This document shows, piece after piece, positions 1 through 9,286 of a stretch of DNA of 39,999 bases. The stretch's first letter is position 1; the number at the start of each line of letters is the position of its first letter. The notes beneath the pieces were generated by a model. The model searched no databases. It saw only the letters and a program-made list of their open reading frames with translations, and was not told the origin of the DNA. A program made the position numbers and the translations under genes. The stretch is from Prasinococcaceae sp. CCMP 1430 (taxonomy: Eukaryota > Prasinodermophyta > Palmophyllophyceae > Prasinococcales > Prasinococcaceae), in contig RQSC01000016.1 in assembly GCA_013416795.1 (NCBI GenBank), forward strand, positions 50,860-90,858, in the 5' to 3' direction.

Positions 1-28
1 CGGCCCGGTCGACGCGGGGTGCACGGGT

Positions 29-76
29 GCGCGCGGGAGCACCCGCGCGCGGGAGCACCCGCGCGCGGGAGTGCGG
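29..76. repeat. 16-bp GC-rich tandem repeat
   Basis: Two identical 16-bp units (29-44 and 45-60, gcgcgcgggagcaccc) are followed by a third diverged one to about 76. The array lies just upstream of the EF-hand gene start, so it is probably 5'-leader or promoter sequence. It is simple GC-rich expansion with no evident function. Confidence 0.7.
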
Positions 77-121
77 GGCGCTGCCAAGGCCTCTCGCGCG
101 CCCGGCCGCATGCGCGCTGCC

Positions 122-1918
122 ATGGGCAAGGGCGACCACGCGGAGCTCGTCGCACAGGCAGACACGCGCGAGGCAGAGGTGCGCTCGATCTTCAAGAAAT
201 ATGACATCGACCAGTCGGACACCATCGAGGAGGACGAACTCATGGCGCTGCTGGACGACCTCGGCCTGCTCGACGGCATCGAGGATCGCGTGAGCTTCGT
301 CATCAACGCCTTCGACTTCGCCGACGAGAACCACGATGGACTGATCTCCTTCGAAGAGTTCAAGACGTTCTACAAGTGCGCGAAAGACGCGGCGGCGGGC
401 AAACCCGTCGACGGTTGGAGCACCTCCCAGGACACGGCGAAGAAGAAGAAGGGTGGCATCAAGGGCAAAGACGTAAAGGCGCTCTCCCCCGAGATCGAAC
501 AGGCTCGCAAGGCAGCCGAGAGAGAGCGGCTGCGTAAGAAGTCCGAGCAGGCGAACAGGATTGCTCAGGAGAATCGCGAGCTGGGTGACAGGCTGAAGGC
601 GAACATGAAGGGCCGCGACTCAAAGGCCCTCTCTGCGGAGATAGACAACGCGCGCCGCGAGGCCGCACTGCGTCGCAAGGAGGCTAAGGCCGACCGCGAA
701 CGCATGATCAGGGAAGAGAACAAGCGCATGAGGGAGCGCGTCAAAAAGACCACGGCCAAGGACGAGAAGGGTCTGTCCGCAGAGACGCTTTCCGCTCGCA
801 AGGAAGCGCGAAGGCGATCATCTGAGCTCAACGAGGCGCACGCAGCCACGCTCGCAGAGGGCAACAGGGCCATGCTGTCCAGGATCGCCAGCGCCAGCGG
901 GAGAGACGAGAAGGGCCTCTCTCCGCAGACGCTCTCCGCCCGCAAGGTGGCGCGAAGGCGGTCATTTGAGCTCAACGAGGCGCATGCAGCCACGCTCGCA
1001 GAGGGCAACAGGGCCATGCTGTCCAGGATCGCCAGCGCCAGCGGGAGAGACGAGAAGGGCCTCTCCGCGGCGACACTCGCCGCGAGAAAGCGCGTCGCGA
1101 AAGAGTCGGTCGATGCCAAGGCAGCGTACGAGAAGGCACTGCGCGCCGAGAACCGTCAGATGGCCTATGTCCTCGCAAACACTGAGGGCAGGGACGAGAA
1201 GGGCCTTTCCGCGGAGACCTTGGCGGCGCGTAGAAAGGTCGCTGCGGAGTCCAAGGCGGCGGCCGCCGCCCACGAGGAGGCGCTGCGCAAGGAAAATGCG
1301 GCCATGGCCGTCCTCCTCTCGAAGGTGGAAGGCAAGGATGTCAAGGGTCTCAGCGCGGAAACGCTCGCGGCACGCAAGAGGATCGCCCAGGAGAGCGCCG
1401 ATGCCAAGGCCGCCTATGAAGAAAAACTCGCCGCAGAAAACTTCATTCTCGCGAACAAGCTCGATGGCGCGACCGGTCGCGACGAGAAGGGTCTCTCGGC
1501 CAGGACCCTCGCAATGCGCAAGCAAGTGGCCGCCGAGTCTGCCGCCGCCAAGGCGGCGTACGAAGATGCGCTCGCCGCAGAGAACAAGCAAATGCACGAC
1601 ATCTTGTCCAACGTCGAGGGCAAGGACGAGAAGGGTTTGTCCGCGGAGGTACTCGCAGCGCGCAAGGAGATCGCCGAGTACTCAGCGGCGGCCAAAGCCG
1701 CGCACCAGATGGCACTTCGAGACGAGAATGCCGCCATGGCTGAGTTGCTTGCAAACACAGAGGGACGCGATGAGAAGGGCCTCTCCGCGGAGACCTTGGC
1801 TGCGCGCAGGCGAATCGCTGAGGAGAAGGCGGCTGCCAAAGCAGCGTACGAAGCTGCACTCGCCGCAGAGAACAGGGCTATAGCCGATCACCTCGCGGGC
1901 ACAGGTGCTTTTTACTGA
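122..1918 (+). CDS. EF-hand protein with ten 48-residue repeats
   Basis: A 598-residue protein from ATG 122, chosen for its gccATGg context; an in-frame ATG at 110 is the alternative. Two canonical EF-hand loops lie near the N-terminus: residues 28-39 (D-I-D-Q-S-D-T-I-E-E-D-E) and 68-79 (D-E-N-H-D-G-L-I-S-F-E-E), so calcium binding is likely. From about residue 115 to the end there are ten tandem repeats of about 48 residues. Each begins G-[RK]-D-E-K-G-L-S-A-E-T-L-A-A-R-[KR] and continues as a charged Ala/Glu/Lys-rich, probably helical stretch with a conserved A-E-N. Repeats 3 and 4 are almost identical at DNA level, implying recent duplication. I do not recognise the repeat family. A calcium-responsive filament or cytoskeletal linker is inference only. 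The next gene, on the opposite strand, ends 194 bp downstream. Confidence 0.85.
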   Translation: MGKGDHAELVAQADTREAEVRSIFKKYDIDQSDTIEEDELMALLDDLGLLDGIEDRVSFVINAFDFADENHDGLISFEEFKTFYKCAKDAAAGKPVDGWSTSQDTAKKKKGGIKGKDVKALSPEIEQARKAAERERLRKKSEQANRIAQENRELGDRLKANMKGRDSKALSAEIDNARREAALRRKEAKADRERMIREENKRMRERVKKTTAKDEKGLSAETLSARKEARRRSSELNEAHAATLAEGNRAMLSRIASASGRDEKGLSPQTLSARKVARRRSFELNEAHAATLAEGNRAMLSRIASASGRDEKGLSAATLAARKRVAKESVDAKAAYEKALRAENRQMAYVLANTEGRDEKGLSAETLAARRKVAAESKAAAAAHEEALRKENAAMAVLLSKVEGKDVKGLSAETLAARKRIAQESADAKAAYEEKLAAENFILANKLDGATGRDEKGLSARTLAMRKQVAAESAAAKAAYEDALAAENKQMHDILSNVEGKDEKGLSAEVLAARKEIAEYSAAAKAAHQMALRDENAAMAELLANTEGRDEKGLSAETLAARRRIAEEKAAAKAAYEAALAAENRAIADHLAGTGAFY

Positions 1919-2112
1919 CTTCCGAGCGTAGGAGCCAAGATGCTCACAGAGGTACGGCGATGCGTCCCCAGGCTCGTCTCTACCGTACGTGCGCTCGCAC
2001 ACACAGCGGAGACTGCCGTCCACACCTAGCTGCACTAGACAAGCGCATCGAATCCAGTTTGTTAGTATTAGTTTAATAAGGGGGCACCCTCTCACATGCA
2101 CGTTATCAGCTA

Positions 2113-4073
2113 TCAGCTGGTGCTCCACGTGCAGTCGTACCATTTGCGCGGCAGGTGCGTGCCATGCAAGATGCCTCCAGCGCCATAACCGCTCGGATCG
2201 AGGTTGCCGTACGGATCACCGCTCCCGAAGGGATCAAACCTGGACAGAGACCCACCCAATCCAGCGTCAGAGAGACAACACAGACAAGCACAAAAACAGG
2301 CGAAGATAGACCCCTCTCGTCGAGCATCCGCAGCCCGCACCTGTGCGCTCGGTCGAGTCCCATCGAGACCATAGAGTTTCCTAGGCCCGGTGGCGGGCGT
2401 CTGCGCCGGGAGGGGAGCCGAGGTCGCGGGCACGGTGGCGCCAGCAGCAGCTCAGCACAGTCGCGCGCGTCGAGCGGGTGCTCTGCCTCGAAACTGAACC
2501 AGCTGCCTTCCGTCGCCCCCATTGAGGACGTTCCGAGGCTGACGTCATCGGAATCGCGCTCGTCCCACAAACTGACGCCCTCTTTCGCTTCGCCTCGCGA
2601 ACCATCGTCCGCAACCCCTGTGCCTTTCGTTGTTTCGGCTGCGCCGCGCCAAAGGACGGCGTCGCGGCATGCGCCACATGCACCCGCCGCGCCGACTGCC
2701 ACCGCTGCCAACCAGCTGGGGGACCAGCCGGGTATCCATGCGGGCCGGTCACCACGCCGCATCCCCGCACTCTTATTTCGCCGCCGGGTGGTCACGCTGG
2801 ACGCGAGCGCCAACACCTGCGCCACGACGAAAAGGCCCAGCGCCAGCGTCATGATGAGCGTCGCAAGCGCAGCGAGGGGCAGCAGCCAGCCCTCTGCGCA
2901 CGCGAACACCAAAATCTTGTACGGCCAGCCCAGTTGGTACATGCGTGCCAGCAGTGCATAGAGCAGCGTTCCATAGGCAGTCGAACCGCAGCCGAGGAAG
3001 CCCAAGAAAAAGCGCTGATTGCCTGCGCCGATGCAGGTCCCCATGGCGCCGCAGTGGTGGTCGAGGCGCCGCACGCACACGTTGCAGTCGCGGCAGTGCG
3101 CTGCGTGCGGCGGCCGCCACACGTTGCACGCCGCGCAGTATTTGTGCACCTCAACCGCGCCGTCGCGACCGCGTACACACCTTACGATGTCGCCCGAGGC
3201 ATCGCGGCGGAAGTTGGCGCACTCGGACGGCAAGGGAGTCTCCACCCCACCGCCACCTTCTCCCGCACCCATCTTGTCGGCGCCGTCGTTGCCACCGCCG
3301 CTGCCCCTCCAGGTGTAGTACCTGTCGCCTGAGTCCAGAGAGTGCGCCACAAATGCTCGTACGGCCGGGTCGACGTCCTCGTTGGGCGTGATCACGCCGG
3401 GATCGGAGACGTACACCGCCGTCTGCAACGCCATGGCGGCGCCGAGAGCAGCCGTGAAAACGCTGCGCACCCCCTGGGCGACGTGCGCATAACCATGTGG
3501 AAAAACGGACGCAGTCGCGATCACGTACGCAAAGCAGTGGCACGCCATAAGCGCGGCCCACGCGTAGGGCGTGTCCGTCCAACGCTCCTCCCAAAGCCAA
3601 GGCTCGCGCGAATCGCGCGTGCCCACTTCGCTCGCGGTGCTGGCGCTCGCGCCGCAGGCCCCGCCACTCGAGCCCTCAGGGCGCGCCCCCCCGCTCTTTC
3701 CGCCGCCCGCGGCGCCGACTTCGGCGCGCTCGGTGCCCGTGTCACCCCCATCTTGCTTGCGCTCACTCGAGCGTGCGCCACAGCTGCCTTCGTCCTCGTC
3801 AGTGGGCGCGACTGCCCGCAGCACGCGGTTGGCGTCGAGGGGTGGCGCATGCGCGCCGCTCGCGCCCCAGCCCGCAAGCGCCGAGGCCGCTCCTGGAAGT
3901 AGCGGTGCAGTCGAGAACGGCGACCCCGCGAGGCACGCTCCGCATCCCCAGCGGATCGCGGGGGGTAGCGACGCCAGCGCCGCTCCGCCGCCAGAGAGCA
4001 GCCGCGAGAGCGGCGGCGCGCGTGGCCCGCGGTCGCCCAGTGGCGACCGCAGCGAGAACGGCCCGCCTCCCAT
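2113..4073 (-). CDS. DHHC-type protein S-palmitoyltransferase (2 exons)
   Basis: This enzyme family attaches palmitate to cysteines of membrane proteins at the Golgi, ER or plasma membrane. Exons are 4073-2341 and 2239-2113, 619 residues in total. The intron 2340-2240 (101 nt) begins GTGCGG and ends CTGTCCAG. Splicing joins CAC-AG to G-TTT-GAT, giving a C-terminus with FDPFGSGDPYGN instead of a shifted read-through. The cysteine-rich domain is at about residues 312-352, with the DHHC catalytic motif at 338-341 followed by CIGAGNQRFF. Hydrophobic segments lie before it (about 171-195 and 203-222) and two after it, the usual four-TM layout. The N-terminal 160 residues are low-complexity. Start ATG 4073 gives M-G-G-G, a possible acylation end; the open frame reaches 4340. 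After DHHC the usual PWV is replaced by GAM. It diverges from the R3H/G-patch gene. Confidence 0.9.
2240..2340 (-). other. Intron of the palmitoyltransferase gene
   Basis: A 101-nt GT-AG intron in phase 2 with a T-rich tract before CCAG. Reading through it gives a C-terminus rich in unrelated residues, while splicing gives a compositionally plausible tail ending at the stop at 2113. Confidence 0.8.
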
Positions 4074-4595
4074 GCACCGCCGCGCCGCGCCGCGCCCCGC
4101 CTCCGAGGACCGACGGGGGGAGGACGGATCAATCGGCGAGGGAGCAGGCCCCCGGCGCGCTCGAGCCCCGCCCCTCCTCGCCACCTCGAGCGGTGGAAGG
4201 GAGGGGTGGAGCAGGCAGCGCCCGCCGGGGGACGGCGACGCGCTGGCGCGCGCGCGCTGTGGCGCCGAAGTGTACTTACAGTAGGCACGTTTGGGTTGCG
4301 AGCGCTTCGATCGATCGAACCGAACGAGCCAACCAACCAACCAACCTTTTCAAGAAGTGAAACGGGTGTCTCCTGTTTAGGGTTAATTTGAACGGGTTTG
4401 GAAATGGACTCACCCGTGTGCACCGCACCGCACCGTGTGACATCACATTGCACTCCCTTCTTTGGAGCGCGTCCGCATTCGAAATTCGTTTTGACCTCCT
4501 CTCATCAGATGCTCCTCCTTGATGGGTGCTGGCGGGGCGCGCGAGTGCGCCACAGCGCCCTCAACCCCCCCCCGCCCCCCCATCCGGGCGGCGCG
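4074..4595. promoter_or_regulatory. Divergent promoter spacer, DHHC / R3H-G-patch
   Basis: A 522-bp spacer between two diverging starts. It holds a CAAC tetranucleotide run (4331-4346), ACGGGTGTC (4362), a telobox-like GTTTAGGGTTAA (4375-4386) and ACGGGTTTGG (4392-4401). The last two motif types recur in other spacers of the window, so they are candidate promoter elements. No TATA box was identified. A C-rich tract precedes ATG 4596. Confidence 0.5.
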
Positions 4596-6356
4596 ATGGG
4601 TGGGCGCAGGAAGGGCGGCGGCGCGGCGGCGCGGCGGCACGCCAAGGCGGTGGGCGGCGGCGCGCGACGCGGGCGCGCGGCGCAGCTGTCCGACTCGGAC
4701 GCGGTGCCGTGGGGCTCGGACAGTGGGGACTCGCTCGACAGCGAGGACGCGCGAGACTACATCGCCAACTTGCAAGCGGAGATGGTCGCTGACGCCAAGT
4801 GCGATGCGGCCACCGCGGGCGACAGTGCCGAGGCGCCCCGACTGTCCACCGGCGCCGCTGATGCGCCGCTAGAAGTGGTTGACGTGGCCGGCCTCGAGCA
4901 CGCGGCGTACGAAGATGCTCTCGATGCCATGGCGATGGAGCTCGCCGGCCTCGGCGGCAGCGAAAGCAGCACCGGCAGCGACACCGGCAGCGACACCGGC
5001 AGCGACAGCGACGTCGAGGCTTCGATCACATGCCGGAAGGACGGGGGGAGAGACGCGGCCAGCCGCAGCGCGCGCGACCGCTTCATGGATGACATCGCGG
5101 AGCCAAGCTACGTTGGCACCGGGCCGGGCTTCCGCGACGGGAGAACGCGGCGCCGCGGCAAGCGGGCGGCAAGCGAGCTTCGCGAAGTGCGTGCGGGCAG
5201 GCAGAAGTCGTCGAAGTGGAAGGGGCGCGACCCGGACGAGCCCACAAAAAAGGAGCTGCGCCGCGCGCGCATCGCCGACAAGCGCATGGCCCGCGCCAGA
5301 GGGCGCGGGTTCGACGTAGAGCGCGTGGCAGAGGCCCTCGCGGGCTTCGTCGAGGCAGAGGGCGACATTCACGCCTTCGAGCCCATGTGCAACGCCGCGC
5401 GGCGCCAGGTGCACATCTTGGCAGCCGCCTTCGGCCTGCAGAGCACCTCCCAGGGGAGCGGGAAGAAACGCTTCAGCGTGATCTCGCGTACGCGCCACAC
5501 GCGCGTCCTCGGGCGTGAGGAGCTCGAGTCCGTCCTCGCCACGCTCAAGGCGTCGGCCTACGACGAAATCGCGCCCCTCGTGCGGCCCAAGGGCGCTAAG
5601 CCAACCAAGGCCGAGCGCCGGCAGATGCAGGTGCAGATGCAGGTGCAGGCGAGCCGGCAGCGCGTCGTGCTTCGCGACGCGCACGCAGAAGGCGGCACGG
5701 GCAGCTCGGGCAAGGGCAAGGGCAAGAGAGGGAAGGCTGTGCAGCGCAGCCTCATGGCTGAGGGCCCAGCGCCCGTTTTCGTGTCAGCGGGCGTGCAGGG
5801 CGGTGAGGAGGATGAGCTGGAGGGCCCCGCTGCGGACACGGGCAATGGCGTCGGCGCGGAGGGCGAGCAGGACTGCGGCGCGCCGAGCATCGGCGGGGCG
5901 GGGAGTGCGGATGCGCTGCAAGTCGGCGTGTCCGAAGCTTGCGCGCACGGCGGGGCGGATGCCGACATGCAGGAAGGTGATGCGGGTGCAGACACGCGCA
6001 GTGACGGCGGCAGCGGCGGCGACAGCGCATGTGCAGATGCGGGTGCAGACACCACGCGCATGATGGGCGGCGGCCCCGCCCTAGGGGGTGGAGCGCCTGG
6101 GGGCGACATCGATGTCAAGTGGCTCGGACTTGGGGCGGGGCCGTCGTCGGCGCAGACTGGCAAGGCCAAGGCGTCTGTGTCGACGCCCTCGAGGGACTTT
6201 GGCGCTTTCGAACGTCACGGTACAGGTTTCGGCTCGCGCATGCTCGAGAAAATGGGGTGGAAGGCGGGTGAGGGCGTGGGCAAGAAGCGCGACGGCATCG
6301 CCGAGCCTGTCAAAGCTCTGCGGCGGCAGAAGAGCATGGGTCTGGGCTTTGAGTAG
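4596..6356 (+). CDS. R3H and G-patch domain protein, Sqs1-like
   Basis: A 586-residue protein from ATG 4596; the frame is open upstream but low-complexity. The N-terminus is Gly/Arg-rich, followed by an acidic Ser/Asp region (about 31-140) with a GSDT repeat. A basic stretch leads into an R3H nucleic-acid-binding domain at about residues 240-300, ending KRFSVISRTRHTR. The last 46 residues form a G-patch: HGTGFGSRMLEKMGWKAGEG, with the final MGLGFE. The order basic/acidic N-terminus, R3H, C-terminal G-patch matches yeast Sqs1/Pfa1 and related proteins. Those use the G-patch to stimulate the DEAH helicase Prp43 in ribosome biogenesis and splicing, so a nuclear role of that kind is inferred. A Gly/Ala/Asp low-complexity linker lies between the domains. 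The stop is 17 bp from the stop of the convergent Sec3 gene. Confidence 0.85.
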   Translation: MGGRRKGGGAAARRHAKAVGGGARRGRAAQLSDSDAVPWGSDSGDSLDSEDARDYIANLQAEMVADAKCDAATAGDSAEAPRLSTGAADAPLEVVDVAGLEHAAYEDALDAMAMELAGLGGSESSTGSDTGSDTGSDSDVEASITCRKDGGRDAASRSARDRFMDDIAEPSYVGTGPGFRDGRTRRRGKRAASELREVRAGRQKSSKWKGRDPDEPTKKELRRARIADKRMARARGRGFDVERVAEALAGFVEAEGDIHAFEPMCNAARRQVHILAAAFGLQSTSQGSGKKRFSVISRTRHTRVLGREELESVLATLKASAYDEIAPLVRPKGAKPTKAERRQMQVQMQVQASRQRVVLRDAHAEGGTGSSGKGKGKRGKAVQRSLMAEGPAPVFVSAGVQGGEEDELEGPAADTGNGVGAEGEQDCGAPSIGGAGSADALQVGVSEACAHGGADADMQEGDAGADTRSDGGSGGDSACADAGADTTRMMGGGPALGGGAPGGDIDVKWLGLGAGPSSAQTGKAKASVSTPSRDFGAFERHGTGFGSRMLEKMGWKAGEGVGKKRDGIAEPVKALRRQKSMGLGFE

Positions 6357-6373
6357 TATATTGTGCTTGGGCT

Positions 6374-9286
6374 TTACGACTTCAGCTTCAGCATCATGCC
6401 GCGCAGCTCCTCGGTCGTAGGCGATAGCATGGAACGGCTGCGGTAGCTCGTGCGCAGCGCCTTCGAGAGCTCCTCCCAGCGTTCGGGCAGCAGCTCGCAG
6501 GCCGCTGCCCAGACGCGCCCCACTGCAGGCGAGTTCTCGGTGCCCAGGTGGCCAGTGATCTTGGCCTTGAGAGCCCTCACCGCCTTGTCAGGCGGCATGG
6601 GCATTTTGAGAGAGCGCTCGGCTTCCTCCTTAGAGAAACCTGCCGCGAGAGGCACCTCGTCGGCGGATATTGTGCGAGCGACAGCCTCAAGCTTGCCGAG
6701 GAACTCAAGCGGCTTCCCAAAATTTTTCCCGATGAGGGCCATGAGATACTCCTCGCGCTGCTCTGTGGCGCGCGCCTTGGCCTGCGACCGCGCCTCTGTC
6801 GCAGCCGCTGCCCCTGCTGCCGCAGCGCGGCCGAGTGCTTGAGCCAACGCGCGATAGCTCTCCGCACGCAAAAGCGCCCCGCGCTTGTCTGTCTTCTCGC
6901 GACTAGCTGCACCCTCGGTGGCCTCTGTGAACGCCGTCATGAGCAGGTGCACCGACATGTCGGCCACGTCGAAGGCCTCCGCGGTCACCGAGTCGTCGAC
7001 CGTGTCAACAGCTGCCACGCTCACCGCCAGCTTTTCCGCCTCCTGCCGCTGCTCTTCGACCTCGGCGATCGCCTTGCCGGTCGTCGTGGCGAGAGAAGTG
7101 AGCGGCTCGACGAGCCTACCTCCACCACCCTCAGCGGCCGCGATGGGCTCGCAAAGCGTCTTGATGTGCCCGACGAACGCATCGCGCAGCATATCTGTGC
7201 AGCTCTTCAGGGTGGGTACCATGTGCTGGTGCAGCCCGCCGTACACCCGCCATGCCTCAGTCGCTGCCATCGCTGCCAGCGCGCCTGCCGGGCTCGCGCT
7301 GCCGACCCACCTGGCAAGGCCAAGGATGGGGCCGAGCGCACGTGTGGACATCTCAGTGCACGCGTCGTCGAGCGCGGTGGTCTCAGTATTGGCGATGCCG
7401 TCCGCCTCTGGCAGCGTCGTCTTTGTGGCGAAGGCCTCGTGCAGGAAGTCGCTCTCCGTCTGGAGAAATGGCAGGAGCCTGCGCAACCCCTCGGCATATG
7501 CCTGGGTGGGACTCATTCCCGCATCGGCACTACGCAGGCCGCGGCAGAGCATGTCGGCTTCTTCTTCGAGCAGCTCGCTTGCCTTGATCGCATAGTGCAT
7601 GCGAAGGCGCACGCGAGGGCCGAGCATATGCCGGCTGGCGGGCGGGCTGGGGCTATCGTCGTCACTTTCCAGCGATCGCCTCGCCTTCGACACAAGCCCG
7701 TGTAGGCAGTCCGCCTCGGGCACAACCAGCAGGTGTTCGCGCACGCGCATGTGCAGCCGCTCGTGGTCAGGCATTGGATTCCAACGTGGGTGAGTACCGC
7801 GTGTGTTTGAGACGCAGTGCGTGAGCTCCTCTGAGACTGCCCCCTCCGCGCGCCGGATGAACGTTTCACCGGCCTGCACCAGCTCCTGCACACGCGATGC
7901 CACCATCAGTGGCAAGCCATGCCGAAGCCGCAGCGGTGCGGGTAGGTCGCGCCCCTCCACGAGGGAATCTAACGCATCCCCGAACTCTGCGGCTGCGCGC
8001 GCGGCCATCGGTGCACCCTCGCCGGTGAGAGCACACGACGCGATGGCCCGCTCCGCGTACTCAGAGGAGTGCAGCACGGCTACCAGATGCTCGCATGAGG
8101 CAAGCAGGCGAGTATGTGCGCGCGCGGTCATTTCCAGCTCGTTGTTGCGCTCTTCGATGGCTGTTATGTCTGCACGCATGGCTGTCATGTGCGCGTTGAG
8201 CGCCTCCAGCCACGAGTCTGTCTCGTCCAGCCTAGTGGCCGCCGCGTCGATGGAACGCAGCACGGAGGCGATTGCCTGCTTGGACTCGAGGATGGCGTGC
8301 ACATTGGCGCCCTCAATGGCCTGCAGCTCATCCTCGAGACGCTGCTTAAATGCGGCGACCTCGAAATGCCTTCCCCCATCCTCGCCGCCGCCTTCCGCAC
8401 AGCGTGCTCCGTTGCCGGGATCGCCGCCGCCCGGGCCATCACCGTGCTCCCCACCGCCGCCGTCAAAGTACTCATCGAGGAGCAGGCCAAGGTCGAGCTC
8501 CTCCGCCTCGGTCAGATTAAGCACTTGTTCGGGCTCCTTCGTGTCTAATGTCCCGCTCCTGCGCTGGTGCTTGGGCCCGACAGTGCCGGGCAGGGCCGCC
8601 GCGCTATCGCCCTGCGCGTCCCGCTCGTTCTGTGCCGCTCTGCTGCTTTGCCTGTCTCGCTGCTGCTGGGTGGTCGTGGCGTGGTGCGAAGGCGTGCGCG
8701 CGAGCGTTGCTGCATCGGCGCCGACTAGCTTGGGCAATGGTCTGCCGCGTGCTGATGCGTGTGCCTGCGTTGCGCGCCACAGCGCGCCTAGCCAGGCGTC
8801 TCGCGCTTCCGTCGAGCCACAAGCGTACGCCATCACGACTGTGCCACGCACGGGGCCTTCGTCGATGCCCAGCGAGAACCCGTTTCGCACGCCGCCATTT
8901 GCGAGCGCCTCCACGCGCACGAGCGTCTTTAGCTTGTACGTGCGCCCAACGACCCACGCGGAGCCCTCGCCCGCGGCCGCTGCCTCCACCGACGCCCCCT
9001 CGCGCAGCTTGAGCACGTGCAGCCGCTCCTTGCCGCGCCGCTCGCCGCTCGCAGACTCGCTCACGCAGAGTAGCCGCACGCTGCCGAGCTCCTCGGCGCC
9101 CTCCACGCCGGCGCTGGACGAGCCGAAGTGCGAGACGACGAGTTTGCGGCACACGACGGCGGCGGCGATGGCCCCGCCGGTGTCTGCCTTACCCAGCGCA
9201 GCAGCTGACCGAAGCGCTGCGGCGGCGGCAATCTCCGCAGCAGCCGCGCCTGCGCCAGCGCCGGTGACCGCGCCGCCAGCCGCCAT
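6374..9286 (-). CDS. SEC3: Exocyst complex subunit Sec3 (EXOC1)
   Basis: Sec3 is the exocyst subunit that marks sites where secretory vesicles tether to the plasma membrane. The product is 970 residues from ATG 9286, uninterrupted; the frame is open to 9418. Residues about 40-190 are a Sec3 N-terminal PH-like region (CRKLVVSHFG, a VGRTYKLKTLVRVE strand, and an end around A-W-L-G-A-L-W). This fold binds PI(4,5)P2 and Rho-type GTPases in yeast. The signature coiled-coil follows, with ANVHAILESKQAI, then WLEALNAHMTAMRADITAIE and RNNELEM, a pattern highly conserved in EXOC1. The remaining helical rod fits the Sec3 C-terminal domain. A Gly-rich insert lies between the PH-like part and the coil. 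Length is typical of the family. It diverges from the Cys-repeat/lectin gene and converges with the G-patch gene. Confidence 0.9.
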   Translation of the reverse strand: MAAGGAVTGAGAGAAAAEIAAAAALRSAAALGKADTGGAIAAAVVCRKLVVSHFGSSSAGVEGAEELGSVRLLCVSESASGERRGKERLHVLKLREGASVEAAAAGEGSAWVVGRTYKLKTLVRVEALANGGVRNGFSLGIDEGPVRGTVVMAYACGSTEARDAWLGALWRATQAHASARGRPLPKLVGADAATLARTPSHHATTTQQQRDRQSSRAAQNERDAQGDSAAALPGTVGPKHQRRSGTLDTKEPEQVLNLTEAEELDLGLLLDEYFDGGGGEHGDGPGGGDPGNGARCAEGGGEDGGRHFEVAAFKQRLEDELQAIEGANVHAILESKQAIASVLRSIDAAATRLDETDSWLEALNAHMTAMRADITAIEERNNELEMTARAHTRLLASCEHLVAVLHSSEYAERAIASCALTGEGAPMAARAAAEFGDALDSLVEGRDLPAPLRLRHGLPLMVASRVQELVQAGETFIRRAEGAVSEELTHCVSNTRGTHPRWNPMPDHERLHMRVREHLLVVPEADCLHGLVSKARRSLESDDDSPSPPASRHMLGPRVRLRMHYAIKASELLEEEADMLCRGLRSADAGMSPTQAYAEGLRRLLPFLQTESDFLHEAFATKTTLPEADGIANTETTALDDACTEMSTRALGPILGLARWVGSASPAGALAAMAATEAWRVYGGLHQHMVPTLKSCTDMLRDAFVGHIKTLCEPIAAAEGGGGRLVEPLTSLATTTGKAIAEVEEQRQEAEKLAVSVAAVDTVDDSVTAEAFDVADMSVHLLMTAFTEATEGAASREKTDKRGALLRAESYRALAQALGRAAAAGAAAATEARSQAKARATEQREEYLMALIGKNFGKPLEFLGKLEAVARTISADEVPLAAGFSKEEAERSLKMPMPPDKAVRALKAKITGHLGTENSPAVGRVWAAACELLPERWEELSKALRTSYRSRSMLSPTTEELRGMMLKLKS

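Noticed and set aside
2106-2340. Read-through C-terminus of the palmitoyltransferase frame
   Set aside because: The segment after 2340 starts with a good donor and ends with a pyrimidine-rich acceptor. The spliced frame gives a better C-terminus, so the read-through tail is intron translation.
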